A stretch of 64,000 nt of DNA from Cryptomeria japonica (GCF_030272615.1 NC_081405.1:647218920-647282919); one strand, 5' to 3'. Positions 25,501 to 37,067 are shown, counted from the first letter of the stretch. The notes: a model not told the origin generated them from the letters alone. A program made the numbers and translations.

Positions 25501-25599
25501 TTCTTTTCCATAACCCTCATTCTGATATCCATCGAGTTCTCTTCTCTAGTAAAAAAATCTATCATCCTTTCGGTATGAACTACTATATCTGTTACCTTC

Positions 25600-26536
25600 C
25601 TTGTCTTTCATCTGATCTGTATAGGGTCCTCCTCCTCTAGAATAGCCTCTTCCGCCTTGAAATATTCCTCTGGATACCTTCCACCTCTACCTCTTTTCTT
25701 TTGGTCATGTCTTTTATTCAACTTCTCTTCTTCTTTAAGGGCATATTGATAGGCTTCCTCAATACTCTGCAACTTAATTAGATTGAGTTCATCTTGTATA
25801 GACATCCGCAACCCATTCTGGTACCTAGTAACTTGTTCAATCTCATCATGAGTATGTCTGAATTTGATATTCAACTTGTAGAATGCCTTGGTATACTCCT
25901 TCACACTAAATTCCTTTTACTTCAGATTCTGCAACTTCCAAAATAGATTTACTTGATAATTAGCAAGAATAAACTTTATTTTAACTTGCTAAGTATCTAC
26001 TCCCAATATTTAATCTTCTCTTTACCTCTTCTCTATATATCTACCTGTAAATTTTCCCACCAAAGAGATGCATGTCCTTTCAAATTAGTGCAAGCATATC
26101 TCACCTTCTTATCTTTTGTGGTACCTTCAAAATTAAAATACTTTTTCATCTATTTGATCCAATCTAACAATTCATCCTAATCCAAATTGCCATGATAATA
26201 CTATGAGTTGAAATGTAGTCTGGAATTTTCTCTAGACAATGCTCTTATAAACCTTTCTTTATCCGGATCATTTGTCGGTGGATTTTCTCTTTGTTCTCTA
26301 GCTACTTCTTCTTTCTCATCTTCACTCATATCTTCAACATGTTGCCCTCTCCTCTGGGCCATTTCAACAACTTCCAACTGGGCTACAATCCCTTTCAACA
26401 ATTCCATGCACTCCAACACTTCTAGTGTTTCTTCATGCCATTTTTATGCCAATCCTCTTTAGCTGTAGGTCGGATCCTCAATCAACCAGCCTACAACAAA
26501 ATCTTATTACACTCTGCAATCTCCGGAATGAAACTC
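25600..26536 (-). pseudogene. G gag copy B
   Basis: Leader after AGAAC, then ETLEVLECMELLKG, the acidic segment, YYHGNLD, LLDWIKQMKKYF, and EYTKAFYKLNIKFRHTHDE at 25904-25608 ending EEEDPIQIR. It carries the same three internal stops as copies A and C, with only scattered extra substitutions. The CCHC region (near 25430) reads poorly. Confidence 0.8.
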
Positions 26537-26541
26537 GTTCT

Positions 26542-27359
26542 TGTTAGGGGTCCCATAGATACTGAGAGGGGGGGGTGAATCAACATCTAACCAGTAATAA
26601 AAATTTCTTAAGTCAAAACATGCAAAACATAATATAACAGTGTACCGGTATGTAAGAAATAATGCAATAAATAGAATCAAGAACATCCACATGAAAAGTA
26701 CACCATAACACAAGATGTTAACGAGGAAACCTGGTGTGGGAAAAACCTCGGTGGGATTTGTTACCCACAATATTCACTCACTGGCCAATAAGAGAATATT
26801 AGTTACAATAGGGGTCTGCATATGCAGGAAGGCCAACTGCCTAGAGCACACTGCTCAATGGGAAGTCACACTGACTTACAATAAGGATTAAACTAATCCA
26901 ATGACTTGTACTGCTTTACAATAGCATCTTCAATGCCAGATTCAGTACTGGTTCCTGCTCTATTCTTTACATATACCCTTTGACCTATATTTCGCACATT
27001 AGGTTTGCCTAATATTTTCCTTAATGCTCCTTTATAACTCCTATAAATATCTACAATGATCTCCTTTATATATAAGAGTCATTTTACAATTTTCCAAGTT
27101 GGCTTACAATAATAAACAAAATATTATATAACAAAAATCCTGTCGGCCTCTGTGTCGGTATACTTGTTTTCTTCTGTGCCGGTGCAGGTGTGCTGAGTGC
27201 CGGTGTAGAGTGTGATCTGCTGATGCCAGTGCACTATCTTGCCAGTGTAATTCTTTACTGGTATAATGTCTTCCCAGTGCCATAGGATTGCAAGGTTGCC
27301 ATCAATGACAAAACCTTCAATCACATACAATGTCTCATTGGAGTGTGCATATGCCAACA
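26542..27359 (-). mobile_element. H long terminal repeat, copy B
   Basis: TGTTGGCATATG at 27359 to CCCTAACA at 26542, 818 bp. Polypurine tract AAAGAGGGAGAT (27360-27371) abuts the start. It contains the roughly 80 bp segment around 26845-26940 that is missing from LTR A and present in LTR C. Confidence 0.8.
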
Positions 27360-27371
27360 ATCTCCCTCTTT
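27360..27371 (-). promoter_or_regulatory. Polypurine tract before H LTR B
   Basis: Minus-strand AAAGAGGGAGAT directly before TGTTGG; one base different from the tract of copy A. Confidence 0.65.
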
Positions 27372-27605
27372 GGCAGTGAAGGCAACACTCATGAGAAATT
27401 TCAAAAAGTATCCAAAAATGTGTAGTCCAAAAAAAAAGCTACCCAAAAAAATGTTTACCAAAAATGTGAGAGCTCTCCCTAAGCATATGATTCCTGTGTT
27501 TTGAATTTTCTCATCCCACTACTCCCCCTTTGGCATCAATGACAAAGGTTTTCAAGATGTCAGTAGAGTTTGTAGTTTTATTTATCCATAACCTCAACCT
27601 TGTAG

Positions 27606-30600
27606 CTAGGTAGTTATAATGTGAAAAATATCTCCTAAAACTAAGTTTATACTATCCATAAGCTTCTTACTATCCTTTATTGTTGTCTTAGTTCTCTTCA
27701 CTGTACCGATGAGATGCTGCAAGTGCTCTATCGGTGTTTTGCTTCCCTGTGTTAGTGCCTTAGAAATTTCCTTCTTCAGAGATGCTAAATAGTCCAATCT
27801 TGGACTTAGTTAAGATCTCAAATGTTTTGCCTTATTTATTATTCTTTCTTTCTCTCTTTCCAATTTGAGTAATTCTTCCTGAAAATTTGCTATCTTCTCT
27901 TCAAAAACTGATAGTGTATCAGGTGAGTTGATAAAGTTGTCTGCAAGTTTATTTATCTCATCCTATGCTTTGCTCATTTTCTTGTCAATATCTACAATCA
28001 AAAATTTTGTTTTATAGGTATCTTTATACAAATTTTTGTATTCTTTCAACAAATTACATAGTTCTGGTAGAAGTGTGTCAAAATCTCTATTACACCTCTT
28101 TATTTCCTCATCAAACAATTTCTATTTTTTAATGTCTACCCTATCCTTCACTGACTCTTCCTTTATTTTCTCAATGTTTTCTAATATATATTTACACAAT
28201 GTATCCAATTGTCCTAAAGAATCTTTATTATCTATATTACAGCTGGGAGCTATTACCTTCAAAATTGGTATGGAATCATCAATTGCTTTGTAAGCCTGTG
28301 ATCTATAGTTAGTTATTTTCTTGATAGAATCAAGTAATACCTCAGTTACATTTTTTGATTTGAATGTTGATGATGATCCAACAATCTGAGTACCAGTGGA
28401 AGTAACCATGCTTGTATTGACCTCTGGTAGGTTAGTTTGTGTCTGCATTTCTTTAAGCACTGGTTTTCCTACTTCACTAGTTACCAGTGGCACTGTTTCC
28501 TTATGTACCTATTCTGGTTGATGTTGTTCTAAAGCCTTTAGCTCTGTTGTTTTCTCTGTATGTTGTATTGTCTTAGTCTTTGACTCAATCTCTACCTTTT
28601 TCTTTATATCTTCTGCCAGTTTCTCTATTTCCCCTGCTACCGAAGGCTCATTAGCCATATCTGACTTATTAGTTGTATCTTTGTCTACTATTATGTTGAT
28701 CTTCTGAGTGTCAACATTCACAGTATATAGGACTTTAGAATTAGGATTTTTATCCTCTACATCCATATTCTCAGCTGTTGGTTGATCTTCAATAGTTGTT
28801 ATTTTCACTGGTGGGGGTAGGTTGTCTTTAACTTTGATGCTTGGTGGTCCACCAACTTTACCTTTCCCCTTGTCTCTATCTTTCTGATATACCTTTATAG
28901 GTTTGGGATTCCTGTACTCTTCTTGTTTTTCTTTCTCAACCAGGAATATATCCCATCCATCTTCTGTTTCCTCTATCACTTCATTAACTCTTCCTTCCAT
29001 TAGTGAAATATGCCAGTGTGCAGTAGAGAATACTGACCAATTTGCTTGAGCAATCAAATCATCAATTTCTTTTGGAGAGTTTACCAGATATACACAAAGT
29101 AGCGTCTCAATTTTTATTTTCTTATCTAATTCTATCACTACCTATCTTCTTGCTCCTAGCCTTTTGAATAATTCATCAGGAATTTCATTGACTACTTCCA
29201 TCAAAAAATTCTTGTACATATCTAGGTGCAATATAACACTGTTCTCAACTTGCTCTTTCTCATCAACTGTTAGACTGTCATAAATTTTCTCTATGTTCTT
29301 CAGTTTTCCTTCCTCTGTGATTTCATTTAGCAGTATATCAAGAGGGGCAAAGTCTTTTTTTGTCCTTTTCTTCTTCTTAGGTGTCAGCTTCTTCTTTGGT
29401 GTGGCCTTTCTAACCGGAGATCTCACTGCTTGTTGCTTTTGCCTTGTTCTTCTAGGTGAAGGTGTGGTTGCTGGTGAGGGATCCCTTTTTCTTACAACTC
29501 TTTTAAAAGTTGTCGGCATGTCACCTTTCGAAGAAGTACCTACCAGTGATAGGTGAGTTTCAGGTTGTGGAACTACCAACTCATCCTCTGTTATGCCAGT
29601 TTTCTTCAATGCATATTCCTTAATGGCTTTTGCTTGTCTGGACCCTTTCCTTACAAATGCCTCAACCTTCCTTACTCTTTTCTTTGATTGTATTTGGCTT
29701 TCTATAGTCTTAGCACTACCAAATACTTCTTCCTTAGGTTCATTGGGGGCTTCCAGAAGTGCTTTAGCATATGTTTCAACTATGTGGTCATCTGTTTCAT
29801 AGCCCATCTCGGTTACCCAAATTGTCCTTGCGATGACCGCTTCCATCCAAATTTCATCTTTCTTAATGACAAAGCATATATCATCTTTATATTTGTCTAC
29901 TATTTTATAATATAACCTTAATCTTTTCTTCATTTTGGTCTTTAATGCTTGAAAGAAGTCATTAATACTGTTTTCCTTGTTCTCACCCATGTTATTGAAT
30001 AATTCAGTCAATTGTTTTCCTACCGGTATGTCATATCCAAGTTCTTTATAACCTATAATGGGAAACTGTTTTGTTATGTGTAACATTAGGCATACTAACA
30101 GATTTCCAAATTTAAAAGTTCCTTTCTTGTCCTTCTTGATCTTTCCAAGGTTGTCAATTAGTTCATCCTTTAACCATTCACATATGTCAATTTTTGCATT
30201 ATCTGTTACCATGTCATAAGCACTCTTAATGCATAAACTTGAAACTGAATTAAGTCTATTAGCATGAGTGGCTTTATAACCTAATATCATACTGATGAAT
30301 CTCACATTGATATCTTTTACATCATTAACCCTTAGAGACCTCTTGTCGAATGTTGCACCAGTTAGGTTTATAACTAGGTCATTGGGAACCTTCTTGGTTT
30401 TATCTGGTCTCTTACTGGTGGTCGATATCCCTATGATAGCTTTCATAGCTTCCTTGGTAATCTTGTGGATTGCATCTAACTAGAAAAATTCTCCATGTAC
30501 TCTACTTAAAACTATCCTAATCACATCCTTAGGAAATTCAGGAATGCTAAGGATCTCTGTAAATCCTAGGGTCTCAATAATCTTGTGTTCATCTTTAATA

Positions 30601-30854
30601 TTGCTGGTATTATCACATATCACAGTTTTATACATGGTTTTGATTTTCTCATCTCCTAACTCTTCAATGTTGTAGTGGATTTACATTCTGGGGTCTTTAG
30701 CATATACAACTCCCTTAGGGATTTGAGAAAAAGCACCTAAGGTATCATCCTTCTTTGCTATCTTGGGAACTAACTGAAATATGGGCCTAGGTCTTTTTAT
30801 TACTTCAACAATAGTAGGGTTTGCTATGTATTCAATTGTAGAGGTGGATGCCAT
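27606..30854 (-). pseudogene. H accessory ORF, copy B (lineage 2), most complete copy
   Basis: ATG 30854 to a stop at 27606 in one frame: 3249 bases, 1082 codons. About seven point stops and no frameshift interrupt it (after DPRM, GEFF, LGARR, HQPE, DIKK, SKA and LRS). The 434-residue open core (30446-29142) differs from copy A at roughly 25 positions by eye. Domain order: helical N-terminal part (to about residue 350), Arg/Lys/Pro-rich linker (FKRVVRKRDPS, KKKLTPKKKKRTKK), Lys/Glu spacer (29138-28509), coiled-coil end (28493-27606). Intact length with only point stops suggests recent loss of coding function. It precedes the 3' LTR by about 240 bp. Product unknown. Confidence 0.75.
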
Positions 30855-31149
30855 GATTAAATACCTTTTACTGCCTTGGATGGATGATTGCTTGAAGTGT
30901 GCTTGCTTCTTGCTCGAAATGCCTTAGCTTGGAATCTTCGCGCTCTCTGAAAATTTGAAATCACGGTGAAATGAAATGGAGCCAAAACCTTGTTTTTATA
31001 ATTTCTTTTCGCCATCTACCACATTAATTGCATGTTGATTAAGTATTCACTTAACATTGTTTGTCAGTGATAGATAATTTTAAACTTCTTATCTCTAAAC
31101 GAGGGAATAATTAGCACATGTATCAATAGATTGCCAAACCCTCAAGGAA

Positions 31150-32129
31150 ATTTTTCTTCAATTAGATGAAGAACTTCCTACTGATGGATCACTGCTCTAT
31201 CCTTCCGGTGAAGTATCAATTTGTCCTACCGGTGAAGCATTGGTTGGTTCTACTGGTGGAGATGTATTCCCAATATTTAGATCAACTTTTCTAATCCATT
31301 GTTTTGAGAATTGTTGGTTAACCTCCTCAACTTTTTCTTTACCTTTCAAGCTAGCACTTTTATTGTCTACGAGTTTTCCTTTAGTTCTATAAAATTAAGC
31401 AATATACCCAATCTTGTTACATGCATAGCAAGTTACATTATTCTTTTGAATAGCTTTCCCATAACCTATGCTGGTTTGTGTTCTGCATTGATTTGATAAA
31501 TGTCGAAATCTCCCAGAAAGATAACATCTCACAATCATTCTGCAGTTTTTTAGAGTTGTGACCAAGTTTGTTGCATTTTGAACATTGACTGGTGGGTGTG
31601 TTGATATTCTGATATTTCCTAGACATACATTCATTTGCTCTATGACCATACTTATTACAGTTAAAGCATTTTCCATTGAATTTATAAGCATTAGGTTGTC
31701 TTAGCGGTTTGTTGTGATCCTAAGTATTTGTAGTACCGGAGCTTTCACCAACTTCAAAGCCAATTCTAGAAGTGGCACCTTTAGGTTTTTGATTTTTCAG
31801 CAAGGTACCAAGTTCCTCTAAGCTTTTCTTGAATTTTTCTCTATGTTGATTTGCAATTTCTAGTTCTCTTTCCAAGATTTCTTTTTGTCTCATCAGTTCA
31901 TTTGAGTCATTCTGAGTATGCATCAGATTTGTCTTCAACATGTCATTTTCATAGCTAAGTCTTGTGTTCTCATTTACTGCATCACTTATTCTTTTGGTCA
32001 ATTCTTCTTCATTCTTCTTCCTGTCCTCAATCTCTTAGCAAAATCTCATAGTCATATCCTGCATTTCTTTTTTTGTTGTCATGATCTCTTGTTTCAGCTT
32101 GCTTATCATATCATTAAGTGATTCCTTTT
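31150..32129 (-). pseudogene. H gag-like protein, copy B, N-terminus lost
   Basis: Starts at the second array fusion in the same frame relation as copy A. Coiled coil (RLSYENDMLKTNLMHTQND, 32001-31720) followed by zinc-knuckle remnants (CFNCNKYGHRANEC, CSKCNKLGHNSKKL, CYACNKIGY, in which the His is replaced by Tyr). A stop in the coil (AKRFC region near 32037) and frameshifts break it. Confidence 0.7.
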
Positions 32130-34050
32130 CATCAACTACTTTATTTTACTTTCTACTTCTATGCTTAAAATTTAAGGTATAATTTCGCAATAACTCTACC
32201 CCCTTCATATTATTCTAATTCGAATTACCTTGACTGTTCAAATACTATAAAGCTTGATTATTAATATTCAATACAAACTCCTTAGCCAACAAATAATGTG
32301 TCCACTTCTTCAATGCTTGAATTATGGCATAAAACTCTTGATCATACACATAGTATATTTTCTTGCATCATTCAACTTCTCACTGAAATAAGATACAAGT
32401 CTTCCTTGCTGACTCAACATTGCTCCAATTGCATTCCCACTTGCATCATAGTCTACTTGAAATACTTTGCTAAAATCTGGTAAAGCTAATGCTGGCTTCT
32501 TTGTCACGTTCTACTTCAATAATTCAAAACTATTTTTCTCTGATTGTCCACTTGAAATCCTTCTTATCTCTTCTCATAGCTTCTATAATAGGGCTGCAAA
32601 TTGAACTGAAATTTCTAATGAAATTTTGGTAGGAACTAGCCAATCCATGAAATGATCTCATCTCTCTAATGCTTTCTAGAGTGGGTCATTCAACAATTCC
32701 TCTTACTTTCTTAGGATCCATCTTCAATCCATCTACAAATATCAAAAACCCCAAATAGACTACTTCTTCCTTCATGAAACTGCACTTCTTAATGTTTGTC
32801 AATAACTTCTCTTCTCCCAACCTCTGCAAAACTTGTCTCAAATGCAACATGTGTTCCTCCTTGCTCTTATTGAAAATCAAGATTCATCCAAATACACAAT
32901 AACAAACTTACCCAAGAATTTCATCACTATCTCATGAAAGTACTCAGTGCATTAGTCAATCCAAAAGGCATCACCAACCATTCATACAATCCTTCATTTG
33001 TCTTGAATGTTGTTGTCCACTCATCCCCTTACCTGATTTTGATTTGATGATATCCACTCTTCAAGTCTATCTTTCTGTAGTACTTGGCTCCACTCAAATA
33101 ATCTATTATGTCATCCATCCTAGGCAAGGGAATTCTGTACTTTATTGTGATCTTGTTTATTTCTCTACAGTTTGTACACATCCTCTCTTGTCCATCCTTC
33201 TTAGGTGCTCACACTACTGGCACTACACAAGGGCTCGAGATTTCTTTGATAAAATATTTCCTCAACAATTCTTGCACTTGTCTATTTAGCTCCTCATTCT
33301 CTACTGGTGGCATTCGGTGTGTTGCTTTATTAAGCAAACTAGCTTTGGGAATCAGGTCTATGCAATGACTGATACTCGTCATAGGGGTTAATCCATCAAG
33401 TACATAATTTGAAATGATATCTCCATGCTCTGTCAGCAACTCCTTTACTTCTTCTGGTTGTTCTCCTTTATTCTCAAGATTGTCAATCTTCTTAGGAAAT
33501 AAGGAAAAACACACTTTCTCATGTCTCATCCCATCCAAGAATTTCCTTCCATCCACCAAACAAATTCTAGCACTTGTACAAACTTCAATTTTTAGAGGCT
33601 CCTCTAAGGGTAACAAGGTCTGCTTCATCCCATTTGCAATAATAGTGCACTCACTTACTAGTATCATATGATCATCTTGAATCCATGCTATCTGATAAGG
33701 CTTAGGGTGCTTCAATGTCTCCAAGTTCAGCTTATTCACTATCTCCTTTGAAACAAGATTATTTGAACTACCACTATCAATTATAACTTTACAACATTCA
33801 CAAGATTCTTTACATCTGGTCTTGAACAAATTTATCCTGTGCAAGGGTTCTTCATCTATCTATCCTCATCACCAACAATTCTCCATATTCTAGTTTATTA
33901 GCTGATCCAGTATTGTCTTCTTCTACCAATGCTTCTCTTCTAGTGTTCTCTCCCTTCTTACACTCAAAAGAACAATGTCCTTCTCCTTTGTACTTAAAGA
34001 AACTTCCTCTAAACACTCTTTTATCTTGTCTTTTGTCTTCGTTTCCATAA
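32130..34050 (-). pseudogene. G pol copy C: protease, RT, RNase H, truncated at array fusion
   Basis: IIDSGSSNNLVS near 33790, LVDGRKFLDGMRHEKVCFSL, THRMPPVENEELN near 33310, VYLDES near 32885 (same one-base loss in the YLDD box as copies A and B), LRQVLQRLGEEKLLTN at 32686-32880, FQVDYDASGNAIGAMLSQQ near 32460. It ends at 32130 in VVD. Confidence 0.8.
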
Positions 34051-34139
34051 CCCTCATTCTGATATCCATTGGGTTCTCTTCTCTAGTAAAAAAATCCATC
34101 ATCCTTTCAATATGAACAACTATATTTGTTACCTTCCTT

Positions 34140-35073
34140 GTCTTTCATCTGATCTGTACAGGGTCCTCCTCCTCTAGAATAGCCTCTTCCTCCTTGAAAT
34201 ATTCCTCTGGATACCTTCCACTTCTACCTCTTTTCTTTAGGTCATGTCTTTTATTCAAGTTCTCTTCTTCTTTCAGGGCATATTGATAGGCTTCCTCAAT
34301 ACTCTGCAGCTTAATTAGATTGAGTTCATCTTGTATAGACATCTGCAACCCATTCTGGTACCTAGTAACTTTTTCAATCTCATCATGAGTGTGTCTAAAT
34401 TTGATATTCAACTTGTAGAATTCCTCGGTATACTCCTTCACACTAAATTCCTTTTACTTTAGATTCTAAAACTTCCAAAATAGATTTACTTGATAATTAT
34501 CAAGAATAAACTTTATTTTAACTTGCTAAGTATCCACTCCCAATATTTAATCTTCTCTTTACCTCTTCTCCATCTATCTACCTGCAAATGTTCCCACCAA
34601 AGAGATGCATGTCCTTTCAAATTAGTGCAAGCATATCTCACCTTCTTATCTTTTGTGGTACCTTCAAAATTAAAATACTTTTTCATCTATTTGATCCAAT
34701 CTAACAATTCATCCTAATCTAAATTGCCATGATAATACTATGAGTTGAAATGTAGTCTGGAATTTTCTCTAGAAAATGCTCTTATAAACCTTTCTTCGTC
34801 CGGATCATTCATCGGTAGATTTTCTCTTTATTCTCTAGCTACTTCTTCTTCCTCATCTTCACTCATATCTTCAACATGTCACCCTCTTCTTTGGGCCATT
34901 TCAACAACTTCCAACTGGGCTACAATTCCTTTCAACATTTTCATGCACTCCAACACTTCTAGTGTTTCTTCATGCCATTTTTATGCCAATCCTCTACAGC
35001 TGTAGGTCGGATCCTCAATCAACCACTCTACAACAAAATCTTATAGGACTCTGCAATCTCCAAAATGAAACTC
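34140..35073 (-). pseudogene. G gag copy C
   Basis: Same gag as copies A and B: leader after AGAAC, ETLEVLECMKMLKG, YYHGNLD, EYTEEFYKLNIKFRHTHDE (34441-34145), tail EEEDPVQIR. The shared stops FNS*YYH, NLD*DEL and LK*KEF are all present. Confidence 0.8.
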
Positions 35074-35078
35074 GTTCT

Positions 35079-35913
35079 TGTTAGGGGTCCCATAGATACT
35101 AAGAGGGGGGGGGTGAATCAGTATCTAACCGGTAATAAGAATTTCTTAAGTTAAAACATGCAGAACATAATATAATAGTGTATCGGTATGCAAGAAATAA
35201 TGCAATAAACAAAATCAAGAACATCTACATGAAATGTACACCATAACACAAGATGTTAACGAGGAAACCCGGTGTGGGAAAAACCTCGGTGGGATTTGTG
35301 ACCCACAATATTCACTCACTGGCCAATAAGAGAATATTACTTACAATAGGGGCCTGCACATGTAGGAAGGCCAACTGCCTAGAGCTCACTGCTCAATGGG
35401 AAGTCACACTGACTTACAATAAGGATTAAACTAATCCAATGACTTGTACTGCTTTACAATAGCATCTTCAATGCCAGATTCAGTACCGGTTCCTACTCTA
35501 TTCTTTACATATACCCTTTGACCTATATTTTGCACATTAGGTCTGCCTAATATTTTCCTTAATGCTCCTTTATCACTCCTACAAATGTCTACAATGATCT
35601 CCTTTATATGTAAGAGTCATTTTACAATTTTCCAAGTCGGCTTACAATAATAAACAAAATATTATATAACAAAAATCTTGTCGGCCTTTGTGCCAGTATA
35701 CTTGTTTTCTTCTGTGCCAGTGTCTGTGTCCTAAGTGCCGGTGTAGAGTGTCATCTGCTGATGCTAGTGCACTATCTTGTCAGTGTAATGATTTTCTGGT
35801 GTAATGCTTTGCTGGTATAATGTCTTGCCGGTGCCATAGGATTGTAAGGTTGCCATCAATGACAAAACCTTCAATCACATACAATGTCTTATTGGAGTGT
35901 GCATATGCCAATA
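35079..35913 (-). mobile_element. H long terminal repeat, copy C (outermost 5' LTR)
   Basis: Starts TATTGGCATATG at 35913 (canonical TG changed to TA) and ends CCCTAACA at 35079, 835 bp. Unlike A and B it has no polypurine tract in front; instead it abuts AGAAC of the G primer site. This makes it the original 5' LTR or its derivative. It holds a 9-G run where A and B have shorter ones. Confidence 0.8.
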
Positions 35914-35925
35914 GTTCTAATACCA
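35914..35925 (-). promoter_or_regulatory. Primer-binding site of element G, interrupted by H
   Basis: Minus-strand TGGTATTAGAAC differs from the tRNA-iMet primer site TGGTATCAGAGC by two transitions. It lies two bases after the LTR end ACACCA. Its last five bases are the H target duplication. Reverse transcription of G would have been impaired by the insertion. Confidence 0.6.
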
Positions 35926-35927
35926 CA

Positions 35928-36737
35928 TGGTGTAGTCATGACAGGAAGGTCCTAAAAAAAGAATAGTTTGAACCATGCAACATGAGTTAACACAACAAAA
36001 GTGACACAATGGGATCAAGGCAATGAATAATAGGCTTTATTATATCAAGAAAATCTATTACAAATTGCTGGAAAAATGCGGGCTTACAAGTTTTAGCACA
36101 CTGGCCTATTTACATATATGCTCAAGTACAATATTTGGGCTTAAGAAAGAATGCTAGCCAATTCTAAACCTCCTCACCTTTAGGTTTATCTTCATGTCCT
36201 AATGACTGATTTCTAAATTCTTAATTACAATGATTTATATGATCAAGAATGATCCACATCATTCCAAGATGAAACAAATGCTGATGAACAAGATATAATG
36301 TGTAAAACAACAAGGTAGGCCTTCGTCAAAGAGATCCTTCTGGAAAATCCATAGAATGAAGTATGGAACCAAAGGAAGGTTGGCCACATGTCAAGGAATT
36401 TTGGAAACAATTAAGTGAAGCTCCACAAGCTATGGAAGTGATCCGCAAGATTCACCCATAGCAAATAGGTCCAAGCGGTTCCTGTGTTCCAAGCTAGAAA
36501 ATTGTCTTAAATTCTAGAAGTGATAACTTGTTGGAAAAAGATCCAAATGTTCCATAGACTTCTAAGATAAGGTAGATGAACATGTCCATGAACAAAATCT
36601 AGCTTTGTAAGGTCTCATGAGAAAAAGCAAAAAAAACGTAGAAATAAATGCTAAAACTGCAAAATAGGAAATAAACTGAAAAGAAAATGTTTTTGGTTGA
36701 TGCAAGATTGCCATAAACCAGGGATTCTCCTGCATCA
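35928..36737 (-). mobile_element. 5' LTR of element G (probable)
   Basis: TGATGCAGGAGAATCCC at 36737 to TGACTACACCA at 35928, 810 bp. It contains AATAAA-like ATATAATAAAGCC near 36030 and is followed by a two-base spacer and the primer site. The 3' LTR is not in the window, so the 5' limit is judged only from the TG start. Confidence 0.5.
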
Positions 36738-37067
36738 CTTTAATTGGTGAGGATAATGATATTCTCCTTGATTACACTATCCAGATAAATGCTTAAATGT
36801 TCTAAAGTTGCAATTGGTTTAGGTTTGACTTTTGGGTCGCTTTATTAGACTAGATCCCTTCACATGTAGTAATTAAAACTAAAAGAGGGGTGAGAATTTA
36901 TTCAAACCAAAAACAATACAAATCAAGGGCTTTACATAGCCCTACCAAGCTCCACTAAGTGGTCCAATTTTTGAGACAAATCTAGAGGTAATTGACCCCT
37001 ATCCACAATGTTCCAATGTTGCTCATGATTAGAGGCCCATTTGGCAAAACAAACCACTACTCCAATC
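36738..37067 (-). pseudogene. LINE (L1-type) 3' part: RNase H C-terminus and 3' UTR
   Basis: Minus-strand reading from 37067: VVVCFAKWASNHEQHW, RGQLPLDLSQKLDHLVELGRAM, stop near 36935. This continues the RNase H broken at 50990 with no frame change once element F and one target repeat are removed. The 3' UTR has a TTTTTGGTTTGAATAAA segment typical of plant LINEs. The poly(A) end is not seen; G LTR sequence starts at 36737. Confidence 0.7.
37063..37067. repeat. Target site duplication, left side of element F
   Basis: CAATC before the 5' LTR, matching CATTC (50990-50994) after the 3' LTR with one mismatch. The LINE reading frame across the two flanks confirms the insertion point. Confidence 0.7.

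Larger units (their letters stand above)
15151..35073 (-). repeat. Head-to-tail array, unit about 8.5 kb (two full units, one partial)
   Basis: Unit 1 spans 15151-23593, unit 2 spans 23594-32129, and partial unit 3 runs from 32130 to 35073, extended by LTR C to 35913. Each unit holds, on the minus strand, H gag fragment, H accessory ORF, polypurine tract, LTR, then G gag to RNase H. The breakpoint is identical in both fusions: RNase H codons for Val-Val-Asp joined to H gag codons for Glu-Lys-Glu-Ser (23593/23594 and 32129/32130). In copy A the same RNase H position (15151) continues normally into ALSRMRKM, so copy A shows the undisturbed G sequence. Confidence 0.85.
15020..36737 (-). mobile_element. 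Element G: Ty3/gypsy retrotransposon carrying nested element H, expanded in tandem
   Basis: Reading on the minus strand: 5' LTR (36737-35928), a two-base spacer, primer site TGGTATTAGAAC (35925-35914), then the nested H array, then G gag, protease, RT and RNase H. The 5-bp target duplication AGAAC is found before LTR C (35918-35914) and after LTR A (18105-18101), directly followed by G leader sequence. This shows that H landed in the primer site of G. The G body is present three times (copies C, B, A). Only copy A continues past the array breakpoint toward integrase, and it is lost near 15020. The 3' LTR of G is not in the window. Confidence 0.75.

Noticed and set aside
15151-32129. Idea that element H captured a gypsy gag-RNase H fragment between its LTR and gag
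   Set aside because: The AGAAC target repeat on both outer sides and the G leader after each LTR show a nested insertion followed by tandem duplication; no capture is needed.
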